This document shows, piece by piece, positions 1 through 14,599 of a stretch of DNA of 64,000 nt. Location of the stretch: assembly GCF_035046485.1 (NCBI RefSeq), contig NC_085137.1:311685164-311749163 (forward strand), read 5' to 3'. The translations under genes and the position numbers were made by a program. The stretch's first letter is position 1, and each line of letters opens with the position of its first letter. The notes under the pieces are model-generated. The model was given only the letters and a program-made list of their open reading frames with translations. It had not been told where the DNA came from and searched no databases. This DNA comes from Aedes albopictus. Lineage: Eukaryota > Arthropoda > Insecta > Diptera > Culicidae.

Positions 1-244
1 AACTCTAATTTCACCTTAAAATTTTAAAATTTCTTGAATAATTTATTGGTGCCCCCCTTCAAAATGTTGAATTTCGACCAAAATTTTCCGAGGGGGCGGT
101 GACATAAGAGAAAATCGAAATTTGTGTCAGCCTTATTGAAAGTCGGTAAATCGTCCGAGTATTTATTTCGTTAATCGTCCGAAGTAACGCGGAACGTCCG
201 GAATCCCTACAACTTCGACAAATGTTCGATATACTATGCAGCAT

Positions 245-639
245 CAGTGTTGGTAAACTCACACTCAGAGCACACTCATGAACCGCTCCCGCGTGAGTAA
301 ACTCGCACGCGATTCTGAATCGTTTTCTCACGCGCGAGAATTTCATGCAAAATCTCGCACTCACGAGTCAAGCGCCGAAATCTCGTTCGCTTGTAAAACG
401 AATCCAAATCAATTTGAACGGCATTCAATGTTGTTGTACGCTAGATTTGCTTTTTTTTTCTATCATACAATCCTAAAAATTTCGATGTAAACATTAAGAA
501 CACCAAGAAATAAAGAAATGAGTGAAATCATGAGTCAACTCATGCATGATTTTTTTCGGCGGTGAGTTTGGCGAGTCAAGAATCGCGCGTGAAACAACTC
601 AACCATAAGTTTTGAGAATTTGAGTTTTTACCAACACTG
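245..639. mobile_element. hAT-type MITE, complete
   Basis: Terminal inverted repeats start CAGTGTTGGTAAA and end TTTTTACCAACACTG. Both ends are flanked by the same 8-bp word TGCAGCAT (237-244 and 640-647). An 8-bp duplication with CAG...CTG ends is the hAT signature. The interior has repeated CTCGCACTCACGAG-like words and no credible coding region. It is a non-autonomous element. Confidence 0.85.
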
Positions 640-970
640 TGCAGCATCATGATCAGTATAACAATATCAGATGACTTGAAGATCTGATTTTTACAGAATT
701 ATTTGCCATTGATTATACATTCACCTATTCCAATCATTACTGCAAAGCACATCGACTACATGCCTGAAATCAAAGCTTCCTGGAAGATATACCGTGCGAG
801 CACCATATTATAGACAGCTCCATATTCTGAACAGTCGGCAAATCCAAAATAGATTTTTCTCTTGTGAATCAATATATTGAATCGAGAGTTGAGGCGTTAA
901 TTTTATTGAGCTCCTCTACTATCCAATCGTTACAAAACATATAGTTTTTGACTCAACTGTGAACATAGAG
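640..970. other. unassigned DNA
   Basis: No coding region, tandem repeat or inverted-repeat element is recognised here beyond the right target duplication of the preceding MITE. Confidence 0.5.
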
Positions 971-1050
971 CACGGGTTCCCAACCGGTGGTCCGCGGCCC
1001 CCTGGGGGACCGTGAAGCCAGTCCAGGGGGGCCGCGATGTTACCAAAAAA
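971..1050. mobile_element. hAT-like element terminus, partial
   Basis: The stretch starting CACGGGTTCCCAACCGGTGG and running into TCCGCGGCCCCCTGGGGG resembles the ends of hAT elements of the kind that read CAGGGGTTCCCAACC..TGGTCCGCGG. No matching opposite end was found; the element may be truncated or end near the N gap at 1192-1214. Assignment rests on end similarity only. Confidence 0.45.
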
Positions 1051-1191
1051 TTGTTAAAATTTCATTCTATTTTGTGCAAATTATACCAATTTTTAATGTT
1101 GTATACCGCCACCCCCAAAAGCCACAATTTGAGGAACAAATTTTCAGTATAAAACGTCTTTTGAAGAAAAAATGTGAAGTGGTCAATAAAT

Positions 1192-1214
1192 NNNNNNNNN
1201 NNNNNNNNNNNNNN
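1192..1214. other. assembly gap (23 N)
   Basis: Run of 23 undetermined bases. Any reading frame crossing it is meaningless. Confidence 0.99.
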
Positions 1215-1744
1215 TCTCTACAACATTTTTGTGTTACATATGTGCCATTGATTTCGATAATAGAGTTAATAAACTTAGTTTATTACCTCTATTATTTCGA
1301 TCCATCAAGCGTTTTATTAACCCACCATCAGTCGCTTGCGTGTACTGAGTACACGCGTCTCAGAAAAATGCAAAAAATAATCGAACTTCGCACCAAATAG
1401 AACCGGGTGTTGGTCCTATTCCACTCTTCTTCTTGTTAGTAAGGCAAAAAAAAAAATGAAAAAATGCACGGAAAGTACTCGAAAAATACGTAATTCTAAC
1501 CTCACATTTTAAATGTGTACTCAGTACACCGGCGCGACCGCTGGTGTAACTTTTTTGTGAACCAGACCGTTACACGAGCGGTCGCGTCGTGTACTCAGTA
1601 CACGGCAAATGTTTTCAATTATGGTTTATATGCTTTACTAGATACAATGTTGGTGTCTTCGGCAAAAATGTCCAACTGGATAATGCGCGTCTGATAGTGG
1701 ACATGTGGAACCGGTCAACACGACCTGGTCCTGTCCCGGGTGTC

Positions 1745-2777
1745 GGAATGGCCCTCGCGGGAACCTGTTTCGTGGACATTTAAGTTATGGCACCAAAACT
1801 AGGCATGCGACGGCTCTATCTTCATGATTTTTCATGTACATCATCTTAGCAACCATGAAAATGACCAGTGACCTCCCTGGCTAACCCGTGGCCACCGGAA
1901 TGTGCCCTGGAGGAACCTGTTACGGGGACATTTTGACCATGACACCAAAACTAGGCTTGCGACGGCTCTATCTTCATGATTTTCCAAATCAATTATTTCA
2001 GTAACCATGAAAATGACCATTGACCTCCCTGGCCAACCCGTGGCCACCGGAATGTGCCCTGGAGGAACCTGTTACGAGGACATTGTGACCATGACACCAA
2101 AACTAGGCTTGCGACGGCTCTATCTTCATGATTTTCCAAATCAATTATTTTAGTAACCATGAAAATGACCAGTGACCTCCCTGGCCAACCCGTGGCCACC
2201 GGAATGTGCCCTGGAGGAACCTGTTACGAGGACATTGTGACCATGACACCAAAACTAGGCTTGCGACAGCTCTATCTTCATGATTTTCCAAATCAATTAT
2301 TTTAGTAACCATGAAAATGACCAGTGGCCTCCCTGGCCAACCCGTGGCCACCGGAATGTGCCCTGGAGGAACCTGTTTCGAGGACATTTTGACCATGACA
2401 CTGAAACTGGGCATGCGACGGCACTATCTTCATGATTTTTCATATCCATCATCTTAGTAACCATGAAAATGACCAGTGACCTCCCTGGCTAACCCGTGGC
2501 CACCGGAATATGCCCTGGAGGAACCTGTTTCGAGGACATTTTGACCATGACACTGAAACTGGGCATGCGACGGCACTATCTTCATGATTTTTCATATCCA
2601 TCATCTTAGTAACCATGAAAATGACCAGTGACCTCCCTGGCTAACCCGTGGCCACCGGAATGTGCCCTAAAGGAACCTGTTTCGAGGACATTTTGACCAT
2701 GACACCAAAACAAGGCTTGCGACGGCTCTATCTTCATGATTTTCCAAATCAATTATTTTAGTAACCATGAAAATTAC
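1745..2777 (+). repeat. 152-bp satellite array, left arm, outer part
   Basis: About seven tandem copies of a 152-bp unit containing CCGTGGCCACCGGAATGTGC and CGACGGCTCTATCTTCATGA. Equivalent points recur at 1841, 1993 and 2145, exactly 152 apart. Open frames through it repeat the same peptide and are products of the array, not genes. The last unit is cut by the Transib-like insertion at 2783. Confidence 0.85.
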
Positions 2778-2782
2778 CAGTG

Positions 2783-4661
2783 CACACTGGGCCACGAGCC
2801 GGATCTAGCAAGTAAAAACCTCTAGCGTTTTGGGAGTACATTTTTTTGAGTTGGTGTCTTCTGCGACTTGTATTAATTTTACCTGTACTTTTATGTGGTG
2901 AAGAAAATTAGTTGGTAATTTTGCCGCATAGGTGGCGCTGCGATACTAACTTTTTTGTCTTACGTCCTAGAGGTTTCCCGTCTTCTGCAAAGTTGTAGAG
3001 CGTGCAAAAATAAGTAAAGTTGTCGAAGACACCAAAGTTGTGTGACTTCAAATAACAAAGTTATATTAAAAATTGTAAAATTTACGTGAAAATCACGTTT
3101 TCATGACTATTTTGAATGTTTATCGCAAATTTATCCATTTTAACACTTCACACGTGTTAATCAAAGTAGCCTGTGTCTGATGATACCAACTTTACAATTT
3201 TTTGAGACCTTTAAAATTGTTTTTTGGGCATAATAGTAAAAATTACTATGATTTTTACTAGCAGTTTTTTTTCAAAAAGCTGCAAATTTCGGCTTAATTT
3301 GATGCTTGCTTCAAAATATACAACTCAAGATCTAGGGTGCCTGTACCAGTTATCGCACCACCTAAGAAAAACTATTTCTACAAAAATAAGAAGAAGACCG
3401 ACGAATGTAAACAATAAGTCAAATGATTGATTAGTTTTCATACTTTATAGGAAAAATAAAAAACGGAGCCCAAACTACTTTTACCATTTATTACGGCGTG
3501 TGCCAATGATAGGAACCCTGTACCAGTTATGGACACATTTGTTAATTTGGGTTCCACTTCGCACTATTTACATGCATTCCTTATGGGAGTTGCCATAACT
3601 GGTACACTATGGCGAAATAGGGTGCAAGGAGGCCGAAAATTTAAGGAAAATGATTTATTTCTACCATAATTTGAGCAAATTGTAAAGTTTGAATGATTGC
3701 AATCATCTTTTGTGATCGTGATCTGTTGTTCACGATTTTTTTCTTGTTGATTTGTATCTTTAAAGGTTGAAAATCAACTATGGCGAATTTGAGGTACTAT
3801 AGCCATAACTGGTACACTGAGCCTAATTAAATCTGAAAGTTTGTCGCCCTTGTAACGCTTTTTGTATGAAAACCAAAAATATTTTGTATGGATCGTAACG
3901 CTAAGCTGGACTCCCCCCCTCCCCCTATAGCGTTACGTAATTTGTGTACGATGCCTTAAAAGTGATCCGTGAGGGTCTAATGGCAGGACAACTCCGGAAT
4001 AAAGAATTGCTTCTCTTTCAAAATAATTTAGATTTAAAAATATCATTATTTAAAAACAAGATATCTCAAAAACACCAAATTATTCCTCCAGCAAACTTTC
4101 AGATTTAATAGATCTTGAGAGGTATATTCTGAAGCAAGCATCAAATTAAGCCGAAATTTGCAGCTTTTTGAAAAAACTGCTAGTAAAAATCATAGTAATT
4201 TTTACTATTATGCCCGAAAAACAATTTTAAAGGTCTCAAAAAAAAATTGTTAAGTTGGTATCATAAGACACAGGCTACTTTGATTAACACGTGTAAAGTG
4301 TTAAAATTGATAAATTTGAGATAAACATTCAAAATAGTAATGAAAACGTGACTTTCACGTAAATTTTACTATTTTTAATATAACTTTGTTATTTGAAGTC
4401 ACACAACTTTGGTGTCTTCGACAACTTTACTTATTTTTGCACGCTCTACAACTTTGCAGAAGACGAGAAACCTCTAGGACGTAAGACAAAAAAGTTAGTA
4501 TCGCAGCGCCACCTATGCGGCAAAATTACCAACTAATTTTCTTCACCACATAAAAGTACAGGTAAAATTAATACAAGTCTCAGAAGACACCAACTCAAAA
4601 AAATGTACTCCCAAAACGCTAGAGGTTTTTACTTGCTAGATCCCGCTCGTGGCCCAGTGTG
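2783..4661. mobile_element. Transib-like foldback element, 1.88 kb
   Basis: The ends read CACACTGGGCCACGAG...CTCGTGGCCCAGTGTG. Both sides carry the 5-bp word CAGTG (2778-2782 and 4662-4666), and removing one copy restores the satellite reading ACCAGTGACCTCC. The inverted arms are over 530 bp long (2783-3332 pairs with about 4110-4661). A 5-bp duplication with a CAC-start end fits Transib, whose consensus is CACWRTG; here position 5 is C rather than A or G. No transposase is present. A TA-MITE is nested at 3335-3823, and a fragment of a TTACGTAA-type MITE lies at about 3860-3950. Confidence 0.6.
3335..3823. mobile_element. TA-MITE nested in the Transib-like element
   Basis: Imperfect inverted ends GGGTGCCTGTACCAGTTAT and CATAACTGGTACACTGAGCC are flanked by TA (3333-3334, 3824-3825). 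The opposite arm of the host element gives the near-empty site, GATCTATTAAATCTG. Internal copies of the same GTACCAGTTATG word occur at about 3520 and 3597. No coding content. Confidence 0.6.
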
Positions 4662-5340
4662 CAGTGACCTCCCTGGCCAACCCGTGGCCACCGGAATGTG
4701 CCCTGGAGGAACCTGTTTCGATGACATTATCCATTATTTTAGTAACCATGAAAATGACCAGTAACCTCCCTGACCAAACCGTGGCCACCGGAATGTGCCC
4801 TGGAGGAACCTGTTTCGAGGACATTATGACCATGACACTGAAACTAGGCATGCGACGGCTCTATCTTCATGATTTTTCATATCCATCATCTTAGTAACCA
4901 TGAAAATGACCAGCGACCTCCCCGGCTAACCCGTGGCCACCGGAATGTGTCCTAGAGGAACCTGTTTCGAGGACATTTTGACCATGACACCAAAACAAGG
5001 CATGCGACGGCTCTATCTTCATGATTTTCCATATCCATTATTTTAGTAACTATGAAAATAACCAGTGACCTCCCTGGTCAACCCGTGGCCAACGAAATGT
5101 GCCCTGGAGGAACCAGTTTCGTGGACATTTTGGCTTTGGGGCCAAAACTAAGCTTGCGACGGCTCTATCTTCCTGATTTTCCATATCCATCATCTTAGTA
5201 ACCATGAAAATGATAAGTGAGCTCCCTGGCCATCCTGTGGCTACTGGACTTTGCCTTGAAGCAACCTGTTTTGAGAACAATTTTGACCAAGGCGCCAAAA
5301 CTAGGCATGCAACTGCTCTATCTTTTTGATGTTATATATC
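4662..5340 (+). repeat. 152-bp satellite array, left arm, inner part
   Basis: Continuation of the left-arm array after the Transib-like insertion, about four and a half units that become more diverged toward the centre (about 5200-5340). The first two units are shortened by about 70 bp each at a CGATGACATTATCC junction. Non-coding. Confidence 0.8.
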
Positions 5341-5347
5341 CATCATC

Positions 5348-6993
5348 TAGGGTAAATCGCCAGTTGTTACACACCTTAAAAACTCGCCAATGAATTAACT
5401 ACATCGGCTGTTTTCCTACTCTCCGTATCGACCAATGTGGCGCTAGCTTCTATGCGCGAAAAATCGCTAAAAGTAAATCGCAAAAATACTGTATGGCGAA
5501 TAGCATCGTAAGGCAAATTTATCGAAGTGGAATACATTATTCCAAAAAATACTACCAAACATTTTTGGTTATGCATAATGGTGACTACTATTAAGCCTAC
5601 CAATTTTTTTTTTCAGTAAAAGCTTTCTATTTCAAGTAATTCAAGTTTAGATGCTTTTCACCATACAAAATAAAATGGATTTACTCCTGCTGATCAACTG
5701 TGGGTGTTCGTCAAGCGGGTAGTCCATTGTTGCACACCTCATAAGTATTTTTTTTTTTCCAGGGATTTCACCGGAAATTCTTCCGAAAACTCATGCTAGG
5801 ATTTCGGCAAAAACCACCAGGAATTTCTTCAGAGATTCAATCAAAGATTGCTGGTTCGAGAAAACCCTGCTAAATTACTCCAGGGATGCCTCATTTTCTT
5901 TTAAAGCACTTCTTTTAATGATTCCTTCAGGAATTTCGCCTTTTCCATAGATTCTCGCTATGATTCCTCTAGAAATTTGCTTTGAATCCCTCCAGAAATT
6001 TCCGCTGGTACTTCACGTGACATTTCTACATAAATTCTTCATGTGATTATTCCATGAATTCCTTTAGGAATTATACCAAGAATACCTTTGCATATTTCGG
6101 TGAAGCAAAAAAAATTTATTTCTTTCTATTCGAAAATTACAAAACAAGATTAAAAATATTTTTATACAATACAATAAACGCTTATGGGTGGGAAATAGGT
6201 ATCAAATTAACGGATTCACCATTCTATAAGCGAAAATTATATGCATGACCACCCTCATATAGAGTAGGAACCATGAGCGCTGGTCTTTTTCACGGTTACT
6301 TAGGGTGAATCGTCAATTATTGCACACCTTGAAAACTTGCTAATTGTTGCAGACTCCATGCTTTGCTTATGAGATGTGCAACAATTCGACACCAACATTT
6401 CAAAAGGGCGTAACTGCTTTTGGAATCATCACCTACTTTTAAAGCTGTGGATCATGTGTTATGATTTCCATGTTTTTCACAACAAGTACCAGATGGGAAA
6501 AACTCTCCTCTTTCCGACAACCACGGTGGTTTGAGTGTAAGTGAGGCAGTACGACCTACAGCTTTGAAAGAAGGTATTACTTCCAAATGCAGTTACGCCC
6601 TTTTGAAATGTTGGTGCCGAATTGGCGAGTTTTTAAGGTGTGTAACAATGAATTAACTACATCGGCTGTTTTCCTACTCTCCGCATCGACCAATGTGGCG
6701 CTAGCTTCTATGCGCGAAAGATCGCTAAAAGTAAATCGCAAAAATATTGTATGGCGAATAGCATCTAAAGGCGAATTTCTCGAAGTGAAACACATTATTC
6801 GAAAAAAAATATTTGGTAGCGATTGTGCACAATGATGATCGGTTTGATGCCTACCAAATATTTTTTCGGTAAAAGCTTTTCATTTCGAAAAATTCGAGTT
6901 TAGATGCTTTTCGCCATACAAAATAAAATGATTTTACTCCTGTTGAGCAACATTGAACGCACTCCCTGCCGGTAATCCATTGGCGATTTACCC
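5348..6993. other. central region of the foldback element
   Basis: Opens with TAGGGTAAATCGCCA and closes with TGGCGATTTACCCTA, so the arm symmetry runs through to here. It contains a direct duplication of about 200 bp (5395-5600 and 6645-6850, both with CTACATCGGCTGTTTTCCTA). A nested inverted-repeat piece at about 6301-6660 carries TGCACACCTTGAAAAC and its complement. A block at 5755-6060 holds degenerate CAGGAATTTC-type repeats. No transposase or other credible gene. Confidence 0.5.
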
Positions 6994-6999
6994 TAGATG

Positions 7000-8020
7000 A
7001 TGGATATATAACATCAAAAAGATAGAGCAGTTGCATGCCTAGTTTTGGCGCCTTGGTCAAAATTGTTTTCAAAACAGGTTCCTTCAAGGCAAAGTCCAGT
7101 GGCCACGGCATGGCCAGGGAGGTCACTGGTCCTTTTCATGGTTACTAAGATGATGGATATGGAAAATCAGGAAGATTGAGCCGTCGCATGCCTTGTTTTG
7201 GTGTTATGGTTATAATGTCCCCGAAACAGGTTTCTCCAGGGCACATTCCGGTGGCCACGGGTTGGCCAGGGAGGTCACTGGTCATTTTCATGGTTACTAA
7301 AATAATGGATATGACAAATTATGAAGATAGAGCCGTCGCATGCCTAGTTTTGGTGTCATGGTCAAAATGTCCTCGAAACAGGTTCCTCCAGGGCACTTTC
7401 CGTTGGCCACGGGTTGACCACTGAGGTCACTGATCATTTTCATGGTTACTAAAATAATGGATATGGAAAATCATGAAGATAGAGCCGTCGCATGCCTTGT
7501 TTTGGTGTTATGGTTATAATGTCCCCGAAACAGGTTTCTCCAGGGCACATTCCGGTGGCTACGGGTTGGCCAGGGAGGTCACTGGTCATTTTCATGGTTA
7601 CTAAAATAATGGATATGACAAATTATGAAGATAGAGCCGTCGCATGCCTAGTTTTGGTGTCATGGTCAAAATGTCCTCGAAACAGGTTCCTCCAGGGCAC
7701 TTTCCGTTGGCCACGGGTTGACCACTGAGGTCACTGATCATTTTCATGGTTACTAAAATAATGGATATGGAAAATCATGAAGATAGAGCCGTCGCAAGCC
7801 TTGTTTTGGTGTCATGGTCAAAATGTCCTCGTAACAGGTTCCTCCAAGGCACATTCCGGTGGCCACGGGTTAGCCAGGGAGGTCACTGGTCATTTTCATG
7901 GTAACAAAAAAAAATATTTGGATAATCATGAAGATAGAACCGTCGCAAGCCTTGTTTTGGTGTCATGGTCACAATGTCCTCGTAACAGGTTCCTCCAGGG
8001 CACATTCCGGTGGCCACGGG
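7000..8020 (-). repeat. 152-bp satellite array, right arm, inner part
   Basis: Reverse-orientation copies of the same 152-bp unit (for example CATTCCGGTGGCCACGGG). A two-unit block is duplicated: the stretch around 7190-7424 recurs at 7494-7728 with 304-bp spacing, i.e. two units, and encodes the same peptide. This points to unequal exchange or a local duplication. Confidence 0.8.
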
Positions 8021-8423
8021 CAAGGTTGCAACCATTCATTTGCAAAAATTTACATTCATTTGCTATTATCTCAGTTCAGAAGCATGCTATCGAAAAACAA
8101 TGTATGGATGAATTTAACCTTGTAGTTTTATCTGAAAGTTTGCCGAATAACATTGGGGTCGCACACGCATTCCTAAGTCTTGAGTGAGCTGTGAAGGCAA
8201 CTTTCCACAGCGTGAATGAAATTTATATTCACCGCGTGGAGAGTTGCCTTCACAGCTCGCTCATAACTTTGGTATGCGTGTGCGACCCTAATGCTATTCG
8301 GCGAACTTTCAGATAAAACTAAAAGGTTCAATTCATCCATACATTGTTTTTCGATAGCATGCTTCTGAACTGAGATAATAGCAAATGAATGTAAATTTTT
8401 GCAAATGAATGGTTGCAACCTTG
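8021..8423. mobile_element. hAT-type palindromic MITE inserted in the satellite
   Basis: The ends CAAGGTTGCAACCATTC and GAATGGTTGCAACCTTG are flanked by the 8-bp satellite word GCCACGGG on both sides (8013-8020, 8424-8431). The whole 403 bp is a near-perfect palindrome with a centre near 8220. It belongs to the same family as the MITE at 25917-26648, sharing the TGTATGGATGAAT-like core and GTCGCACACGC words. A transcript would fold into a long hairpin. Confidence 0.85.
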
Positions 8424-9130
8424 GCCACGGGTTAGCCAGGGAGGTCACTGGTCATTTTCATGGTTACTAAGATTATGGATATGAAAAATCATGAAGATTG
8501 AGCCGTTGCATGCCTTGTTTTGGTGTCATGGTCAAAATGTCCTCGAAACAGGTTCCTCCAGGGCACATTCCGGTGGCCACGGGTTGGCCAGGGAGGTCAC
8601 TGGTCATTTTCATGGTTACTAAAATAATTGATTTGGAAAATCATGAAGATAGAGCCGTCGCAAGCCTAGTTTTGGTGTCATGGTCACAATGTCCTCGTAA
8701 CAGGTTCCTCCAGGGCACATTCCGGTGGCCACGGGTTGGCCAGGGAGGTCACTGGTCATTTTCATGGTAACTAAAATAATTGATTTGGAAAATCATGAAG
8801 ATAGAGCCGTCGCAAGCCTAGTTTTGGTGTCATGGTCACAATGTCCTCGTAACAGGTTCCTCCAGGGCACATTCCGGTGGCCACGGGTTGGCCAGGGAGG
8901 TCAATGGTCATTTTCATGGTTACTGAAATAATTGATTTGGAAAATCATGAAGATAGAGCCGTCGCAAGCCTAGTTTTGGTGTCATGGTCAAAATGTCCCC
9001 GTAACAGGTTCCTCCAGGGCACATTCCGGTGGCCACGGGTTAGCCAGGGAGGTCACTGGTCATTTTCATGATTGCTAAGATGATGTACATGAAAAATCAT
9101 GAAGATAGAGCCGTCGCATGCCTAGTTTTG
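8424..9130 (-). repeat. 152-bp satellite array, right arm, outer part
   Basis: Four to five well-conserved reverse-orientation units, with equivalent points at 8573, 8725, 8877 and 9029. Its units match those at 1841-2414 on the left arm closely, down to the same variants (for example GTAACAGG and CACAATGTCC), so the outer arms are nearly identical inverted copies. Confidence 0.85.
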
Positions 9131-9499
9131 GTGCCATAACTGAAATGTCCACGAAACAGGTTCCCGCGAAGGCCATTCCGACACCCGGGACAGGACCAGG
9201 TCGTGTTGACCGGTTCCACATGTCCACTATCAGACGCGCATTATCCAGTTGAACATTTTTGCTGAAGACCCCAACATTGTATCTAGTAAAGCATATAAAC
9301 CATAATTGAAAGCGTTTGCCGTGTACTGAGTACACGACGCGACCGCTCGTGTAACTTTTTTTGATGCGACTGATGGAGGGTTAAGAAATTCAACAAATTT
9401 CTTCTGCAACTTCTTCAAGGAATCTATAAATTTTGTCGCAAATTCTGTCTCAAAATATCTCCAAGGAGGTTCTTAGAAGCTACAAAGGTTGGACTGGTT

Positions 9500-9910
9500 A
9501 TGAATGTGACTAAGACAAACCACATACTGGTAGGTGGGACTGGGCGAGACAGGACAAGCCTTGGCAGCAAAGTTACGATAGACGGGGATACTGTCGAGGT
9601 GGTAGAAGAATTCGTCTACCTCGGTTCCTTGCTAACGGATGACAATAACGTGAGCCGTGAAATACGGAGGCGCATCATCAGTGGAAGTCGTGCCTACTAT
9701 GGGCTCCAGAAGAAACTGCGGTCAAAAAAGATTTACCCCCGCACCACATGTACCATGTACTAGACGCTAATAAGACCGGTGGTCCTCTATGGACTATGCT
9801 CGAGGAGGACCTGCAAGCACTCGGAGTTTTCGAGCGACGCGTGCTAAGGACGATCTTCGGCAGCGTGCAGTAGAACGTTATGAAAGTGGCTAAAGCTGGA
9901 CGGATACGGT
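9500..9910 (+). pseudogene. RTE-type LINE, C-terminal reverse transcriptase fragment
   Basis: The frame at 9500-9763 encodes the segment after the reverse transcriptase domain of the same LINE type as the copy at 49078-52467. Shared features are the DGD..EVVEEFVYLGSLLT motif, then REIRRRIISG and YYGLQKKLRS. Downstream, shifted frames still show the GVFERRVLRTIFG-type block (about 9826-9865). The subfamily differs from that of the long copy and resembles the fragment at 39608-39985. The copy is interrupted at 9910 by the 9-kb element and resumes at 18870. It is 5'-truncated and frameshifted, a dead relic. Confidence 0.75.
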
Positions 9911-10020
9911 CACTCTAAAAATTCTTCACGTCCGATCCACGTGAAATTTCATGTAACCGACCTAGATTCTCAAAATCCCATAAGTTACGTGATTCATGTA
10001 ACTTTTATCTGCTTCCCACT

Positions 10021-10242
10021 GTCGTATTCAAAATCTACTTCTATTATTGACAAAAACAAAATTCTAATTTTACGTCGACCGTTCTTTGTAACACACGTCA
10101 TATAACTGAAGGGGATTTTTTATCGAGCCGTTCGCTTCTTTTTCTTTGAGTTCATTTCAGTATCTGTCATCAATACACACTCAACGTAAACTACGTAAAG
10201 GTGATTCGATTTTACTCATTACTATTCGCCTCGTATTCACTA
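10021..10242 (+). repeat. direct repeat flanking the satellite block, copy 1
   Basis: Starts GTCGTATTCAAAATCTACTT and ends near CGTATTCACTACA. It recurs at 17279-17721, where a MITE has inserted. The two copies bracket the CAT array and the minisatellite, suggesting that the arrays arose inside a duplicated segment. Confidence 0.8.
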
Positions 10243-10283
10243 CATTCGCCGTCTTCTCTACTCTTGTGACGATAGAATGACAA

Positions 10284-14586
<4,303 letters not shown>

Positions 14587-14599
14587 ATTTATCTTCGTT

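Larger units (their letters stand above)
1321..9380. mobile_element. 8.06-kb piggyBac-like foldback element with satellite arms
   Basis: The left end reads CCCACCATCAGTCGC directly after TTAA (1317-1320). The right end reads GCGACTGATGGAGGG directly before TTAA (9381-9384). The 15-bp ends match at 14 positions when inverted. TTAA targets with CCC...GGG ends are the piggyBac signature. Subterminal palindromes GTGTACTGAGTACAC occur near both ends (about 1340, 1515, 1592 and 9320). Further in, both arms carry matching inverted copies of a unique subterminal block (1600-1790 against 9100-9310) and then arrays of a 152-bp satellite in opposite orientations, converging on a central region (5348-6993). 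No transposase is present, so it is non-autonomous. It contains at least two younger complete insertions (2783-4661 and 8021-8423). The left end has roughly 200 bp more subterminal sequence than the right. Confidence 0.65.

Noticed and set aside
1841..2414. Repeated 68-89-codon frames as a protein family
   Set aside because: They recur every 152 bp with the satellite unit and reappear inverted at 8498-9071; products of the repeat.
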